Shown here: positions 30,931 to 39,505 of the stretch, piece by piece
Layout: each line of letters opens with the position of its first letter
Numbering within the stretch: the stretch's first letter is position 1
Assembly: GCF_001417735.1 (NCBI RefSeq)
Contig: NZ_BBUZ01000024.1
Coordinates: 430,094 to 494,093, forward strand
Length of the DNA stretch: 64,000 bases
Direction: 5' to 3'
DNA from: Streptomyces sp. NBRC 110028
GTDB taxonomy: Bacteria > Actinomycetota > Actinomycetes > Streptomycetales > Streptomycetaceae
Program-made: the position numbers and the translations under genes
Notes under the pieces: generated by a model
Databases searched by the model: none
Told to the model about the DNA's origin: nothing
The model's input: the letters and a program-made list of their open reading frames with translations, nothing else

Positions 30931-31766
30931 CGACCGGCGCCCCCGTCCTGAGGGCCGACGACGTCGATGTGGTCCGCGACGGCACCCCGCTGCTGCGCTC
31001 GATCTCGCTGACCGTCCGCCAGGGCGAGCACTGGGCCCTGCTCGGCCCCAACGGCGCGGGCAAATCAACTCTGCTCGGCCTGCTGGGCGCGCACGCCCAT
31101 CCCACCCGGGGCACGGTGGAGGTCCTGGGCCGCACCCTGGGCCGGGTCGACCTGCGGGAGCTGCGCGCGTACGTGGGCCATGTGGACCCCCGGCATCCGC
31201 TGCGCTCCCCGCTGCGGGCGCGGGACGTCGTGCTGACCGGGCTCACCAACACCGTCGAACCGGTCCCCCGCCGCCACCCCGGCCCCGCCCAGCGCGAGCG
31301 GGCCGAGCGGCTGCTGTGCACCCTGGGCATGGCCGGCAAGCTCGACGCCCGCTGGCCGACCCTCTCCCAGGGACAGCGCGGCCGGGTGCTGATCGCCCGG
31401 GCGCTGATGCCCCGCCCCCGGCTGCTGCTGCTCGACGAACCCGCCACCGGCCTCGACCTGGCCGCCCGCGAACAGCTGCTGGACAGCCTGGACGCCCTGC
31501 GGCTCGCCCACCCGGAACTGGCCACGGTCCTGGTGACCCACCATCTGGAGGAGCTGCCCGCGTCCACCACGCACGCGATGCTGCTGCGCGGCGGGCGGTG
31601 CCTGGCCTCGGGCGACGTGGACGAGGTGGTGACCACCGACACGATCACCACGTGCTTCGGCCACCCGGTCCGCATCACCCGCGCCGACGGCCGCTGGACG
31701 GCCCGTACCGTGCGGCCCCGCAGCGCACCGATGAGTTCGGGCGCGGCCGGGAGTCGACAAGGGTGA
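30927..31766 (+). CDS. ABC-type ATPase without a local permease
   Basis: This 279-residue protein has Walker A GPNGAGKST, signature LSQGQRGRVLIARAL, Walker B LLLLDEPATGLD and H-loop LVTHHLEELP. It resembles the single-domain ABC ATPases of the ModF/YlmA group more than permease-linked exporters. It is coupled to the GntR gene by ATGA and no membrane partner is encoded near by, so it may be a soluble ABC protein or may serve a permease elsewhere. Confidence 0.85.
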   Translation: MTTGAPVLRADDVDVVRDGTPLLRSISLTVRQGEHWALLGPNGAGKSTLLGLLGAHAHPTRGTVEVLGRTLGRVDLRELRAYVGHVDPRHPLRSPLRARDVVLTGLTNTVEPVPRRHPGPAQRERAERLLCTLGMAGKLDARWPTLSQGQRGRVLIARALMPRPRLLLLDEPATGLDLAAREQLLDSLDALRLAHPELATVLVTHHLEELPASTTHAMLLRGGRCLASGDVDEVVTTDTITTCFGHPVRITRADGRWTARTVRPRSAPMSSGAAGSRQG

Positions 31767-31799
31767 GCACTCCGCAGGCGACGAGAGGAAGGCCCTGTC

Positions 31800-32141
31800 A
31801 TGGCGACATTCGTGACCATCGGATACGGGGACAGGGACGGCTATGACCGTACGGATGCGGCGGTACGGGACGAGGCGCACGCGCATGACGCCCGCATGGC
31901 CGAGGCCGGGGCCGTCATGGGCATCGCCGGCTCGCCCGTGCAGGTGCGCAACCACGACGGTGCCCGCACGACCGTGGAGGGCGGTTCCTTCATGTCCTCG
32001 GCCCTCCCCGTGGCGGGGTTCGGGATCATCGAGGCCGCGACCCTGGAGGAGGCCGTCGACCTCGTGTCGAAGACCCCGTGCGCGGTCGCCCAGGGCGTGG
32101 TCGAGGTCTGGCCGTTGCGGGAGGCACCAGCGCCTCGGTGA
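31800..32141 (+). CDS. YCII/DGPF-domain protein
   Basis: This 113-residue small alpha/beta protein has the ferredoxin-like YCII pattern: MATFVTIGYGDRDGYDR at the start, HDARMAEAGAVMGIAGSP in the middle and GFGIIEAATLEEAVDLVSKTP near the end, the last being the usual YCII signature. Some members act as dehydrochlorinases or accessory proteins to sigma factors; most are uncharacterised. It lies 33 bp after the ATPase gene and is probably in the same operon. Confidence 0.78.
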   Translation: MATFVTIGYGDRDGYDRTDAAVRDEAHAHDARMAEAGAVMGIAGSPVQVRNHDGARTTVEGGSFMSSALPVAGFGIIEAATLEEAVDLVSKTPCAVAQGVVEVWPLREAPAPR

Positions 32142-32196
32142 TGCCGGTGCCGATGGGACGTCGTGGTGATGTGCGGCGGCACCGGGCAGGCCGTGG

Positions 32197-32234
32197 CCGG
32201 TCTGCCGTCCGGAGGGGACGGGGCGGCAGACCGG
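32197..32234. terminator. Stem-loop between convergent YCII and LPMO genes
   Basis: The 11-base arms ccggtctgccg (32197-32207) and cggcagaccgg (32224-32234) pair perfectly around a 16-base loop, in the 159-bp gap between two convergent genes. Position and symmetry suit a bidirectional terminator. The rest of the gap shows no other feature. Confidence 0.65.
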
Positions 32235-32300
32235 CTTGGCGAGGTGCACCTGACAGGTTGCGAGCGGATCAGGGGCACGCGGACGGTGCTTCGGGGTGGG

Positions 32301-33395
32301 TCAGTGCACCATGCAGACCGGCGTGGCCGAGGTGTCCGGGGATCCGCTGGCCGCGTAGCCGAAGGTGGTCGAGGCCCCGGCGGACAGGGAGCCGTTCCAG
32401 TCGGCGTTGGTGACCGAGGCCGCCGTATCGCTGGTGGTCAGCTTGCCGTTCCAGGCGCTGTCGACCCGCTGTCCGGCGGGAAGGGTCCAGTCGACCATCC
32501 ACGAGGAGATCGGCGTGGCGCCGGAGTTGGTCACCGTCACCTCGGCCTGGTAGCCGCCGTTCCAGCTGCTGGTGGTCTTCTGGGTCGCGGTGCACTTGGA
32601 AGTCGGCGGGTCGGTGGGGTCACTGCCGCTGGAGGTGGCGCCCGGGACCGTCACTTCGCCGTTGCCGCCGTCGAAGACGACGTCGGAGCAGCTGTAGAAG
32701 GTCTCCTGGCTGTCCGAGCGGGTCCAGACGGTGTAGATGATGTGGCGTCCGCTCTTGCCCGAGGGCAGGGTGGCGTTCCACGTGTACTTGCCGTCGACGG
32801 TGCCGACCGGGCCGGACTGCGGCGGGTTGGTCACCGTGTCGAACGGCTGGTCCTCCAGGTCGTTCCAGGTGAGCGGCTTCGTCGGGTCGATCGGGTTCTT
32901 GGTGACGTAGCTGCGGAACGAACCCGGGTGCGCGGCCCAGGCGTTGTACGAGAACTGCATGGTCTTGCCGGAGGTCAGATGGGTCACCGGCCAGTCATTG
33001 CTGCCCAGGTCGAAGCCGGAGAAGTCGTAGACGGTGGCGGCGCCGCTGCACAGCTTGCCGTCGGGGATGAATCCCTTGGTCCGGCCCGCGCCGTCCGAGC
33101 GGAGGACCGCGAACCAGTTGTAGAACGGGGTCGCGCCACTCTTGTTGAACGCGGCCTTGCAGGCCGGGTTGGTCGGCTTGACCTCACCGCTGCTGGACAG
33201 GCTGTACTTCCAGCACAGATAGGTGCGGCTGCCCGGCACCATGGGCGCGCCGTGGGCGGAGGCGCTGCCTCCGGAGAAGAAGACGAGGCCCAGGGCGGGC
33301 AGTACGGAGAGCAGTACCAGCAGGACGGATCTGCGGGCGCGGGGGCTGTCCGCCGGGCGTGGGGGGCGTACGGGGGCCAGTAATCGTCGAGCCAT
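32301..33395 (-). CDS. Secreted AA10 lytic polysaccharide monooxygenase with CBM2
   Basis: This 364-residue protein has a long signal peptide ending SASA/HGAP at residue 47, so mature His48 forms the copper histidine brace with H156 (NAWAAHPG). The AA10 catalytic domain covers about 48-245, a Ser/Pro/Asp linker follows, and residues about 268-364 form a cellulose-binding CBM2 (WNGGYQAEVTVTNSGATPISSWMVDWTL). It should oxidatively cleave cellulose (possibly chitin) outside the cell. The CebR box upstream supports a role in cellulose use. Repeat element C lies between its promoter and treY. Confidence 0.93.
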   Translation of the reverse strand: MARRLLAPVRPPRPADSPRARRSVLLVLLSVLPALGLVFFSGGSASAHGAPMVPGSRTYLCWKYSLSSSGEVKPTNPACKAAFNKSGATPFYNWFAVLRSDGAGRTKGFIPDGKLCSGAATVYDFSGFDLGSNDWPVTHLTSGKTMQFSYNAWAAHPGSFRSYVTKNPIDPTKPLTWNDLEDQPFDTVTNPPQSGPVGTVDGKYTWNATLPSGKSGRHIIYTVWTRSDSQETFYSCSDVVFDGGNGEVTVPGATSSGSDPTDPPTSKCTATQKTTSSWNGGYQAEVTVTNSGATPISSWMVDWTLPAGQRVDSAWNGKLTTSDTAASVTNADWNGSLSAGASTTFGYAASGSPDTSATPVCMVH

Positions 33396-33441
33396 TGCGC
33401 GGGTCTTCCCTTCGACGTGACCGGGTGGGGAACCGTCGGCA

Positions 33442-33455
33442 TGGGAGCGCTCCCA
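33442..33455. promoter_or_regulatory. CebR operator upstream of the LPMO gene
   Basis: TGGGAGCGCTCCCA is a perfect 14-bp palindrome identical to the known binding site of CebR, the cellobiose-responsive LacI repressor of Streptomyces cellulase genes. It ends 47 bases before the LPMO start on the - strand, where a repressor would block transcription until cello-oligosaccharides arrive. Confidence 0.9.
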
Positions 33456-33528
33456 ATTTCCTTGTGAACGTAGCGCGCGGGAGTGTGACTGTAAATGCTT
33501 CAGGACACGAACCCGCGCGCCCGGGCTT

Positions 33529-33697
33529 CTGAGAGCTGCCCGTCATCCCCAGCGGGCTCCCGACGCCGGCTACGGTCACTCGCCGCGTTGCCGGGATCGC
33601 CCGAGTACGACCCGGTACGAGGGCGCCCCTCCGCCTTGCGATTGACCGCGTCCGACGCCGCTCGCCGATCCACTGGGGATGACGGGAGCGCCCTCAG
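33529..33697. repeat. Palindromic repeat element, copy C (MITE-like)
   Basis: This 169-bp element has imperfect terminal inverted repeats (33529-33550 and 33675-33697, around cccgtcatccccag) and matches the reverse complement of copy B over nearly its whole length, with a similar core to copy A. The TGA stop of treY (33694-33696) lies inside its right terminal repeat. It fills most of the space between treY and the CebR-controlled LPMO promoter and encodes nothing. Confidence 0.85.
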
Positions 33698-36141
33698 TCA
33701 CGGACCAGGAGGGCCACCGGGAGCCGGTCCAGCAGTTCGGCGAGCGGGGTCGCTCCGCCCGCCGCCCGGCCGGTCAGCAGGTCCCGCCAGTGGCCCGGGG
33801 GCAGGGGCAGCCGGGTGCGGGGGTCCCAGCCGCCCGCCTCGGCCAGGCGCCGGGAGAGGCGGGTGGTGACGGTGATCGCGCCACCGCCCCCGCCGCTCGT
33901 GCCGTCGTCACGGAGGAAGGCCACGCAGTGGGTGGACGCCGGCCCGGCGGCGATCAGGGGGGTGTAGCCGCTTCCGGGGCCGAACCACGACGGGTGGTCC
34001 CGGCGCAGCCGCAGCGCGGCCCGGGTGAGCAGCAGCTTCTCGGCGGACAGCTCGTCAGCGGCGTGACCGTCCAGCGCGGGCGGGCGGCGGTTGTCCGGGT
34101 CGACGAGCGCCCGGTAGACGCGCTCGGTGTCCATGTACAGGTCGGGCACGCCCGGCATGGTCAGGTGCAGCAGGGCCGCGCCGAGGGTGTTGACCCGGGC
34201 GGGGGCGGCGATGTCGGACGCGAAGGCGTCCAGCGCCGCCCACGGCGCGGCCTCCACGCAGGCCGTCACGGCGTCCTCGTACGCGGCGTTCCGCTCGGTC
34301 CAGGTCGTGTGCAGCCCCGCCTCCCGGACCGCCTTGAGCATCGCCGGTACGAGCCGCCGAGCGTCCGGGGCGCCCAGGCCGAGCGCGGTCTGCCAGGCCG
34401 TCCAGACGAGCTGCGGGCCGGGGGCCTCCGGCCGCGCCGGATCCGCCGGTTCCGCCGATTCCGCCGATTCCGCCGATTCCGCCGATTCCGCCAGCAGCCG
34501 GCCCCACCGGGCCGGGGACTCGGTGAGGGCGGCGATCCGGGCCCGTACGTCCGCGCTGCGCTTGGTGTCGTGGGTGGACAGCACCGTGCCGGTCGTGGGC
34601 CAGTCCCGTAAGAGGCGGGCGGCGAAGGCGTGGAACTCCTCGGGGCAGACGGCCGGGTGCCCGGGGTCGCCGCCGACCTCCGCCGCCGAGAGCAGCGGGG
34701 TGTAGCGGTAGAAGGCGGTGTCCTCGACGGACTTGGCGCGCAGCGCGGCGGCGGTCTGGGCGAAGCGGGCGCAGAAGTCTCGGTGGTCCGGGCCGTCGCC
34801 GAGCCTGCCGAGGGCCGCGTCCCGTACGGTGTCCACCGCCCGGGCCTCCGCCTCGACCGTGCGGGCCGCGGCGGTGAAGGCCGTACGGGCGTCCCGCGCG
34901 GCCCGGTGCAGCATCGCCGCGTCCGCCTCCGCCGCCGGGGCGCCGACGGCGGCGTACGGGCGGTAGACCGGCAGCCGTACCAGCAGCGCGCGGATCGCCG
35001 TGCGCAGCGCCCAGGGCGCGTGGTCGCGCAGCGGCGGCGAGGCGGCGCAGATCCGGGAGGCGGTGCGGGTCAGGCGCTCCACCTCCGCGGCCAGTTCGTG
35101 GTGGACGACGTGCCGGGCGGCGCGGCGGACCGTGGCCGCCCAGTCGCCGCCCTCGTCCGGCGGGGCGGCGGTGAAGGCGCGGTAGGCGGCGGTCAGCTTC
35201 TCCAGCCCGTCCGGGTCGACGAAGAGGCCGTCGATGTGGTGCAGCGCGTCGTAGCCGGTCGTTCCGGCGACGGGCCAGTGGGCGGGCAGCGGTTCGTCCC
35301 GGGCGAGGATCTTCTCCACGACGGTCCAGCGGCCGTCGCCGCCCGTCGCGGCCCGCACCGCCTCGTCCAGCCTCCGCAGATAGCCCTCGGGGTCGGCGAG
35401 GCCGTCCGGGTGGTCCACCCGCAGCCCGTCGAGCACCCCGTCGCGCACCAGCTCCAGCAGCGTGCGGTGGGTGGCGTCGAAGACCTCCGGGTCCTCGACG
35501 CGCACCGCGATCAGCTCGGAGATGGTGAAGAAGCGGCGGTAGTTCAGCTCGGTTCGGGCCAGCCGCCACCAGCCGAGCCGGTACCACTGGGCGTCCAGCA
35601 GTTCGGCCGGCGGCAGCCGCTCGGTGCCGGGCCGCAGCGGGAACTCGTGGTCGTAGTAGCGCAGCACCCCGTCGTCCCCGGGCCGCAGCCGCTCCCACTC
35701 GTCGCCGAGCGGCCCGCCGAGCACGGGCAGCAGCACCTTGCGGCCGTGCTCGGCCCAGTCGATGTCGAACCACCGCGCGTAAGGCGACTCGGGCCCGTCC
35801 CGCAGCACCTCCCACAGCGGCCCGTTGAGCCGTTCCGGCACGGGTACCGCCATATGGTTCGGCACGATGTCGGCGATCAGCCCGAGGCCGTGCGCCCGGG
35901 CCGTGCGGGCGAGGGCGCGCAGCCCCCGCTCGCCGCCCAGCTCCGCCCGTACGGCGGTGTGGTCCACGACGTCGTAGCCGTGCGTCGACCCGGGGCGGGC
36001 CTCCAGCACGGGGGACAGATGCAGATGGGAGACGCCGAGCGAGGCCAGATACGGCACGGCCCGCTCGGCGGCCGCGAAGGGGAAGCCGGGCTGGAGCTGC
36101 AGCCGGTAGGTGGCGGTGGGCGCGGTGCGGTCAGCCGTCAT
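33694..36141 (-). CDS. treY: Malto-oligosyltrehalose synthase
   Basis: This 815-residue GH13 enzyme converts the reducing end of maltodextrin to a trehalosyl group; TreZ at 42533 then releases trehalose. TYRLQLQPGFPF opens the barrel; DIVPNHM, GLRVDHPDG (nucleophile D), WTVVEKIL (acid E) and LSTHDTKRSADVR (third D) are the catalytic regions. Start ATG 36141 (MTADRTAPTATYRLQ) fits family starts, although the ribosome binding site is weak and an upstream GTG at 36201 is possible. A 9-bp microsatellite encodes ESA repeats near residue 560. The stop codon is supplied by repeat element C. glgX lies 126 bp upstream on the same strand. Confidence 0.92.
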   Translation of the reverse strand: MTADRTAPTATYRLQLQPGFPFAAAERAVPYLASLGVSHLHLSPVLEARPGSTHGYDVVDHTAVRAELGGERGLRALARTARAHGLGLIADIVPNHMAVPVPERLNGPLWEVLRDGPESPYARWFDIDWAEHGRKVLLPVLGGPLGDEWERLRPGDDGVLRYYDHEFPLRPGTERLPPAELLDAQWYRLGWWRLARTELNYRRFFTISELIAVRVEDPEVFDATHRTLLELVRDGVLDGLRVDHPDGLADPEGYLRRLDEAVRAATGGDGRWTVVEKILARDEPLPAHWPVAGTTGYDALHHIDGLFVDPDGLEKLTAAYRAFTAAPPDEGGDWAATVRRAARHVVHHELAAEVERLTRTASRICAASPPLRDHAPWALRTAIRALLVRLPVYRPYAAVGAPAAEADAAMLHRAARDARTAFTAAARTVEAEARAVDTVRDAALGRLGDGPDHRDFCARFAQTAAALRAKSVEDTAFYRYTPLLSAAEVGGDPGHPAVCPEEFHAFAARLLRDWPTTGTVLSTHDTKRSADVRARIAALTESPARWGRLLAESAESAESAESAEPADPARPEAPGPQLVWTAWQTALGLGAPDARRLVPAMLKAVREAGLHTTWTERNAAYEDAVTACVEAAPWAALDAFASDIAAPARVNTLGAALLHLTMPGVPDLYMDTERVYRALVDPDNRRPPALDGHAADELSAEKLLLTRAALRLRRDHPSWFGPGSGYTPLIAAGPASTHCVAFLRDDGTSGGGGGAITVTTRLSRRLAEAGGWDPRTRLPLPPGHWRDLLTGRAAGGATPLAELLDRLPVALLVRD
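34449..34491. repeat. 9-bp microsatellite within treY
   Basis: About five tandem copies of a 9-bp unit (ccgattccg on the + strand) encode repeated Ser-Ala-Glu triplets in a surface-type insertion of TreY. Unit length is a multiple of three, so copy-number change keeps the frame. Confidence 0.85.
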
Positions 36142-36267
36142 ATGAACGTACGTACCCACAAGGGGCCGCTCAAGAGATGCCGGACCCCCGTCCGGGTGCA
36201 CGCGTTCGCCGGCAGGACGGGCCGCCCGGGCCCGTGCGGCGGCTCGCCGGCCGGACGGCCGGTGGCC

Positions 36268-38406
36268 TCAGGCCGGGCGCTGGAGGACCATCAGGCCGCG
36301 GTCCACCAGGGTCAGCCGGTCACCCGCGGCGACCTTCTGGCCGCTGCCGGGCTCCACGCCCTCGGGGACCGCCGTGTCCACGATGACCTGCCACTGCTTG
36401 CCGTGGTCGACGGGCACGACGAAGTCCAGGGGCTCGTGGTGGGCGTTGAAGAGCAGCAGGAACGAGTCGTCGGTGATGCGCTCGCCCCGCACGCCCGGCT
36501 CGGAGATCGCGCTGCCGTTGAGGAAGACCGCGAGGGACTTGGCGTGGGCGGCCTGCCAGTCGCGCTGGCGCATCTCCTCGCCCTCGTGGGTGAACCACGC
36601 GATGTCGGACAGCTCGTCGTGGGTGCCCTCCACCGGGCGGCCGTGGAAGAAGCGGCGGCGGCGGAAGACGGGATGGTCGCGGCGCAGCCAGATCAGGGAG
36701 CGGGTGAAGCGCAGCAGCTCCTGGGCCTCCCGGTCCTCGTCGGTCGCGTCCTTGCCGACCAGCGGCCAGCGCACCCAGGAGGTTTCGTTGTCCTGGCAGT
36801 ACGCGTTGTTGTTGCCGCCCTGGGTGCGGGCGAACTCGTCGCCGTGGCTGAGCATGGGCACGCCCTGGGAGAGCATCAGGGTGGCGATGAAGTTGCGCAT
36901 CTGACGGCGGCGCAGGGCGCGGACCCCGGGGTCGTCGGTCTCGCCCTCGGCGCCGCAGTTCCAGGAGCGGTTGTAGCTCTCGCCGTCCTGGTTGGACTCC
37001 CCGTTGGCCTCGTTGTGCTTCTCGTCGTAGCTCACCAGGTCGCGCAGGGTGAAGCCGTCGTGGCAGGTGACGAAGTTGACGGAGGCGAGCGGGCGGCGGC
37101 CGTCGTTCTGGTAGAGGTCGGAGGAGCCGGTGAGCCGGGAGGCGAATTCGGCCAGGGTGCGGGGTTCACCGCGCCACAGATCGCGCACGGTATCCCGGAA
37201 CTTTCCGTTCCACTCGGTCCACAGCGGCGGGAAGTTCCCCACCTGATAGCCGCCCTCGCCGACGTCCCACGGCTCGGCGATCAGCTTCACCTGGCTGACC
37301 ACCGGGTCCTGCTGCACCAGGTCGAAGAACGACGACAGCCGGTCCACCTCGTGGAACTGACGGGCCAGGGTCGCCGCCAGATCGAAGCGGAAGCCGTCCA
37401 CCCGCATCTCGGTCACCCAGTACCGCAGGGAGTCCATGATCAGCTGGAGGACGTGGGGGCTGCGCATGAGCAGGGAGTTTCCGGTGCCGGTGGTGTCCAT
37501 GTAGTACCGCCGGTCCTCGGTCAGCCGGTAGTACGAGGCGTTGTCCAGCCCCCGGAAGGAGAGCGTCGGCCCCAGGTGGTTGCCCTCGGCGGTGTGGTTG
37601 TAGACGACGTCGAGGATGACCTCGATGCCCGCCTGGTGCAGCGCCCGCACCGCCGACTTGAACTCCAGCACCTGCTGTCCCCGGTCGCCCCAGGACGCGT
37701 AGGCGTTGTGCGGGGCGAAGAAGCCGATGGTGTTGTAGCCCCAGTAGTTGGCGAGGCCCTCGTCGACCAGCCGGTGGTCGTGGACGAACTGGTGTACGGG
37801 CATCAGCTCCAGCGTGGTGACGCCCAGCTCCGTCAGATGCTCGATGATCGCCGGATGGGCCAGCGCCGCGTAGGTGCCGCGCAGCTCCTCCGGAAGCCGC
37901 GGATGGCGCATGGTCAGGCCCTTCACATGGGCCTCGTAGATGACCGTGCGGTGGTAGTCGGTGCGCGGCGGCCGGTCGTCGCCCCAGTCGAAGTACGGAT
38001 TGACCACGACCGAGGCCATCGTGTGGGGGGCCGAGTCCAGGTCATTGCGCTTGTCCGGCCGGTGGAAGTGGTAGCCGTAGACCTCCTCGCCCCAGTTGAT
38101 CTTCCCGCTGATGGCCCTGGCGTACGGGTCCAGCAGCAGCTTGGCGGAATTGCATCGGTCGCCGTTCTCCGGTGCGTACGGGCCGTGGACCCGGAAGCCG
38201 TAGCGCTGGCCCGGCATGATGCCCGGCAGATAGGCGTGGCGCACGAACCCGTCCGTCTCGCGCAGTTCGACGGCCGTCTCCGAGCCGTCGTCGTGCAGCA
38301 GACACAGCTCGATGCGCGTGGCGGCCTCGGAGAACACCGCGAAGTTGGTTCCGGCGCCGTCGTACGTGGCGCCCAGGGGATAAGCGTGTCCCGGCCAGAC
38401 CTGCAT
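36268..38406 (-). CDS. glgX: Glycogen debranching enzyme GlgX (isoamylase type)
   Basis: This 712-residue protein starts at ATG 38406 (MQVWPGHAYPLGATYDG), the common GlgX start. An N-terminal CBM48 beta-sandwich is followed by a GH13 barrel with LDVVYNHTAEG, VDGFRFDLA (nucleophile), LIAEPWDVG (acid) and VTCHDGFTL (third carboxylate), and a C-terminal beta domain. GlgX cuts alpha-1,6 branches from glycogen, giving linear maltodextrins for TreY/TreZ. It lies upstream of treY on the same strand, probably as an operon. The divergent neighbour is a secreted protein of the copper amine oxidase pair. Confidence 0.94.
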   Translation of the reverse strand: MQVWPGHAYPLGATYDGAGTNFAVFSEAATRIELCLLHDDGSETAVELRETDGFVRHAYLPGIMPGQRYGFRVHGPYAPENGDRCNSAKLLLDPYARAISGKINWGEEVYGYHFHRPDKRNDLDSAPHTMASVVVNPYFDWGDDRPPRTDYHRTVIYEAHVKGLTMRHPRLPEELRGTYAALAHPAIIEHLTELGVTTLELMPVHQFVHDHRLVDEGLANYWGYNTIGFFAPHNAYASWGDRGQQVLEFKSAVRALHQAGIEVILDVVYNHTAEGNHLGPTLSFRGLDNASYYRLTEDRRYYMDTTGTGNSLLMRSPHVLQLIMDSLRYWVTEMRVDGFRFDLAATLARQFHEVDRLSSFFDLVQQDPVVSQVKLIAEPWDVGEGGYQVGNFPPLWTEWNGKFRDTVRDLWRGEPRTLAEFASRLTGSSDLYQNDGRRPLASVNFVTCHDGFTLRDLVSYDEKHNEANGESNQDGESYNRSWNCGAEGETDDPGVRALRRRQMRNFIATLMLSQGVPMLSHGDEFARTQGGNNNAYCQDNETSWVRWPLVGKDATDEDREAQELLRFTRSLIWLRRDHPVFRRRRFFHGRPVEGTHDELSDIAWFTHEGEEMRQRDWQAAHAKSLAVFLNGSAISEPGVRGERITDDSFLLLFNAHHEPLDFVVPVDHGKQWQVIVDTAVPEGVEPGSGQKVAAGDRLTLVDRGLMVLQRPA

Positions 38407-38649
38407 ACGACGACTCTTCCACTTCTCCTCCCGGGGCCGCGAGCACCGCCCGCCCCGGACCGAACCGACCGACGACGCATCCTTTCCCAACTTCACTGGG
38501 AAGACGGCCGTTTCGACGGAACTTCCTCAAACGGGAGGCAACCTACGGCCATATCGGTTCGTCCTACCGAGTGACCTTGACGTATGCGATATCCCGCTAT
38601 GGCGGGGCATACGGCTGGATGGGATCGCCGGGGGGATTGGGGAAGAGCC

Positions 38650-39456
38650 GTGCGCAAGTTGAACCATCGCCATCTGGGAAGAGTGATGGCGGGTGTGGCC
38701 GTGGCCGCCACGGCCACGGCGGTCATGGTCGGGGTGACGCTGCCGGACAGCGCCTCCGGCAAGGAGGGGCGCGGCGGCGGACCGCAGGGCTCCGCCGCGG
38801 AGCAGGGCCAGGCCGCCCGGCAGCTGCCCGGCGTCGTCGAGGACGCGCCCCTCCAGCGGAAGACCGGCACGGGCCGGGACCCGCTCACCGACGCCGAGCT
38901 GAAGCGCGCCCGGACGCTCGCGCTCGGCCGTGGCTTCCGGGACAGCGGCAAGGACGTCAAGGGCGGCAAGGGCCCGGAGCAGCTCTCCACCGACCTCGCC
39001 GAGCTGACCCCCGACGAGGTCGGCGCGGCCGACCCGCCCCGCCGGGCCGACGTCACGTACTACGACTACGGCGACGACACCTATGTGACGAAGACCGTCG
39101 ATCTGGGCTCGGGCAAGGTCGAGCACACCGACACCCAGCGCGGCGTCCAGCCGCCGCCCAACCGGGACGAGGCGCGCGAGGCGGCCCGGCTGCTGATCGC
39201 CGACAAGCTCGGCGAGGGGCTGAAGAAGGACTTCAAGGACGCCACCGGCAAGACGCTGACCAGCCCCGGCCAGCTGGTCGTCACCGGCTTCGTCTACCGC
39301 ACGGGTGTGGACGCCCCGGGCCCCGCCGCCACCCGGGACTGCGGCAAGCACCGCTGCGTGCGGCTGTTCACCAGGGTGGCGGGCGGCCCCTGGATCGACA
39401 CCCGGCAGCTGGTCATCGACCTGAGCGTCCGGTCCGTCGCCCGGCTGGGCTCGTAG
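38650..39456 (+). CDS. Secreted hypothetical protein paired with the copper amine oxidase-like gene
   Basis: GTG 38650 follows ggggaag and is preferred over an ATG at 38584 because translation then begins MRKLNHRHLGRVMAG, a good Sec-type leader (hydrophobic AGVAVAATATAVMVGVTL), with cleavage likely near SASG. The 268-residue protein has an alpha/beta C-terminal part with a probable disulfide (DCGKHRC) and a polar, glycine-rich middle. It is followed 49 bp later by the amine oxidase-like gene. Such small partners are often encoded next to secreted copper amine oxidases in Streptomyces and may assist copper loading or assembly, which is inference. Confidence 0.65.
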   Translation: MRKLNHRHLGRVMAGVAVAATATAVMVGVTLPDSASGKEGRGGGPQGSAAEQGQAARQLPGVVEDAPLQRKTGTGRDPLTDAELKRARTLALGRGFRDSGKDVKGGKGPEQLSTDLAELTPDEVGAADPPRRADVTYYDYGDDTYVTKTVDLGSGKVEHTDTQRGVQPPPNRDEAREAARLLIADKLGEGLKKDFKDATGKTLTSPGQLVVTGFVYRTGVDAPGPAATRDCGKHRCVRLFTRVAGGPWIDTRQLVIDLSVRSVARLGS

Positions 39457-39505
39457 GACACCGCGTCCGCCCCTCCACCCCCCTTTGTGACAGGAGCACC
39501 CCTCC

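Noticed and set aside
34630..38574. Very long open frame on the + strand opposite treY and glgX, and similar ones at 5550-8489, 20239-23577, 23481-26741 and 907-2589
   Set aside because: They are antisense or alternate-frame shadows of well-supported genes, have no domain signatures, and arise because stops are rare in high-GC DNA.
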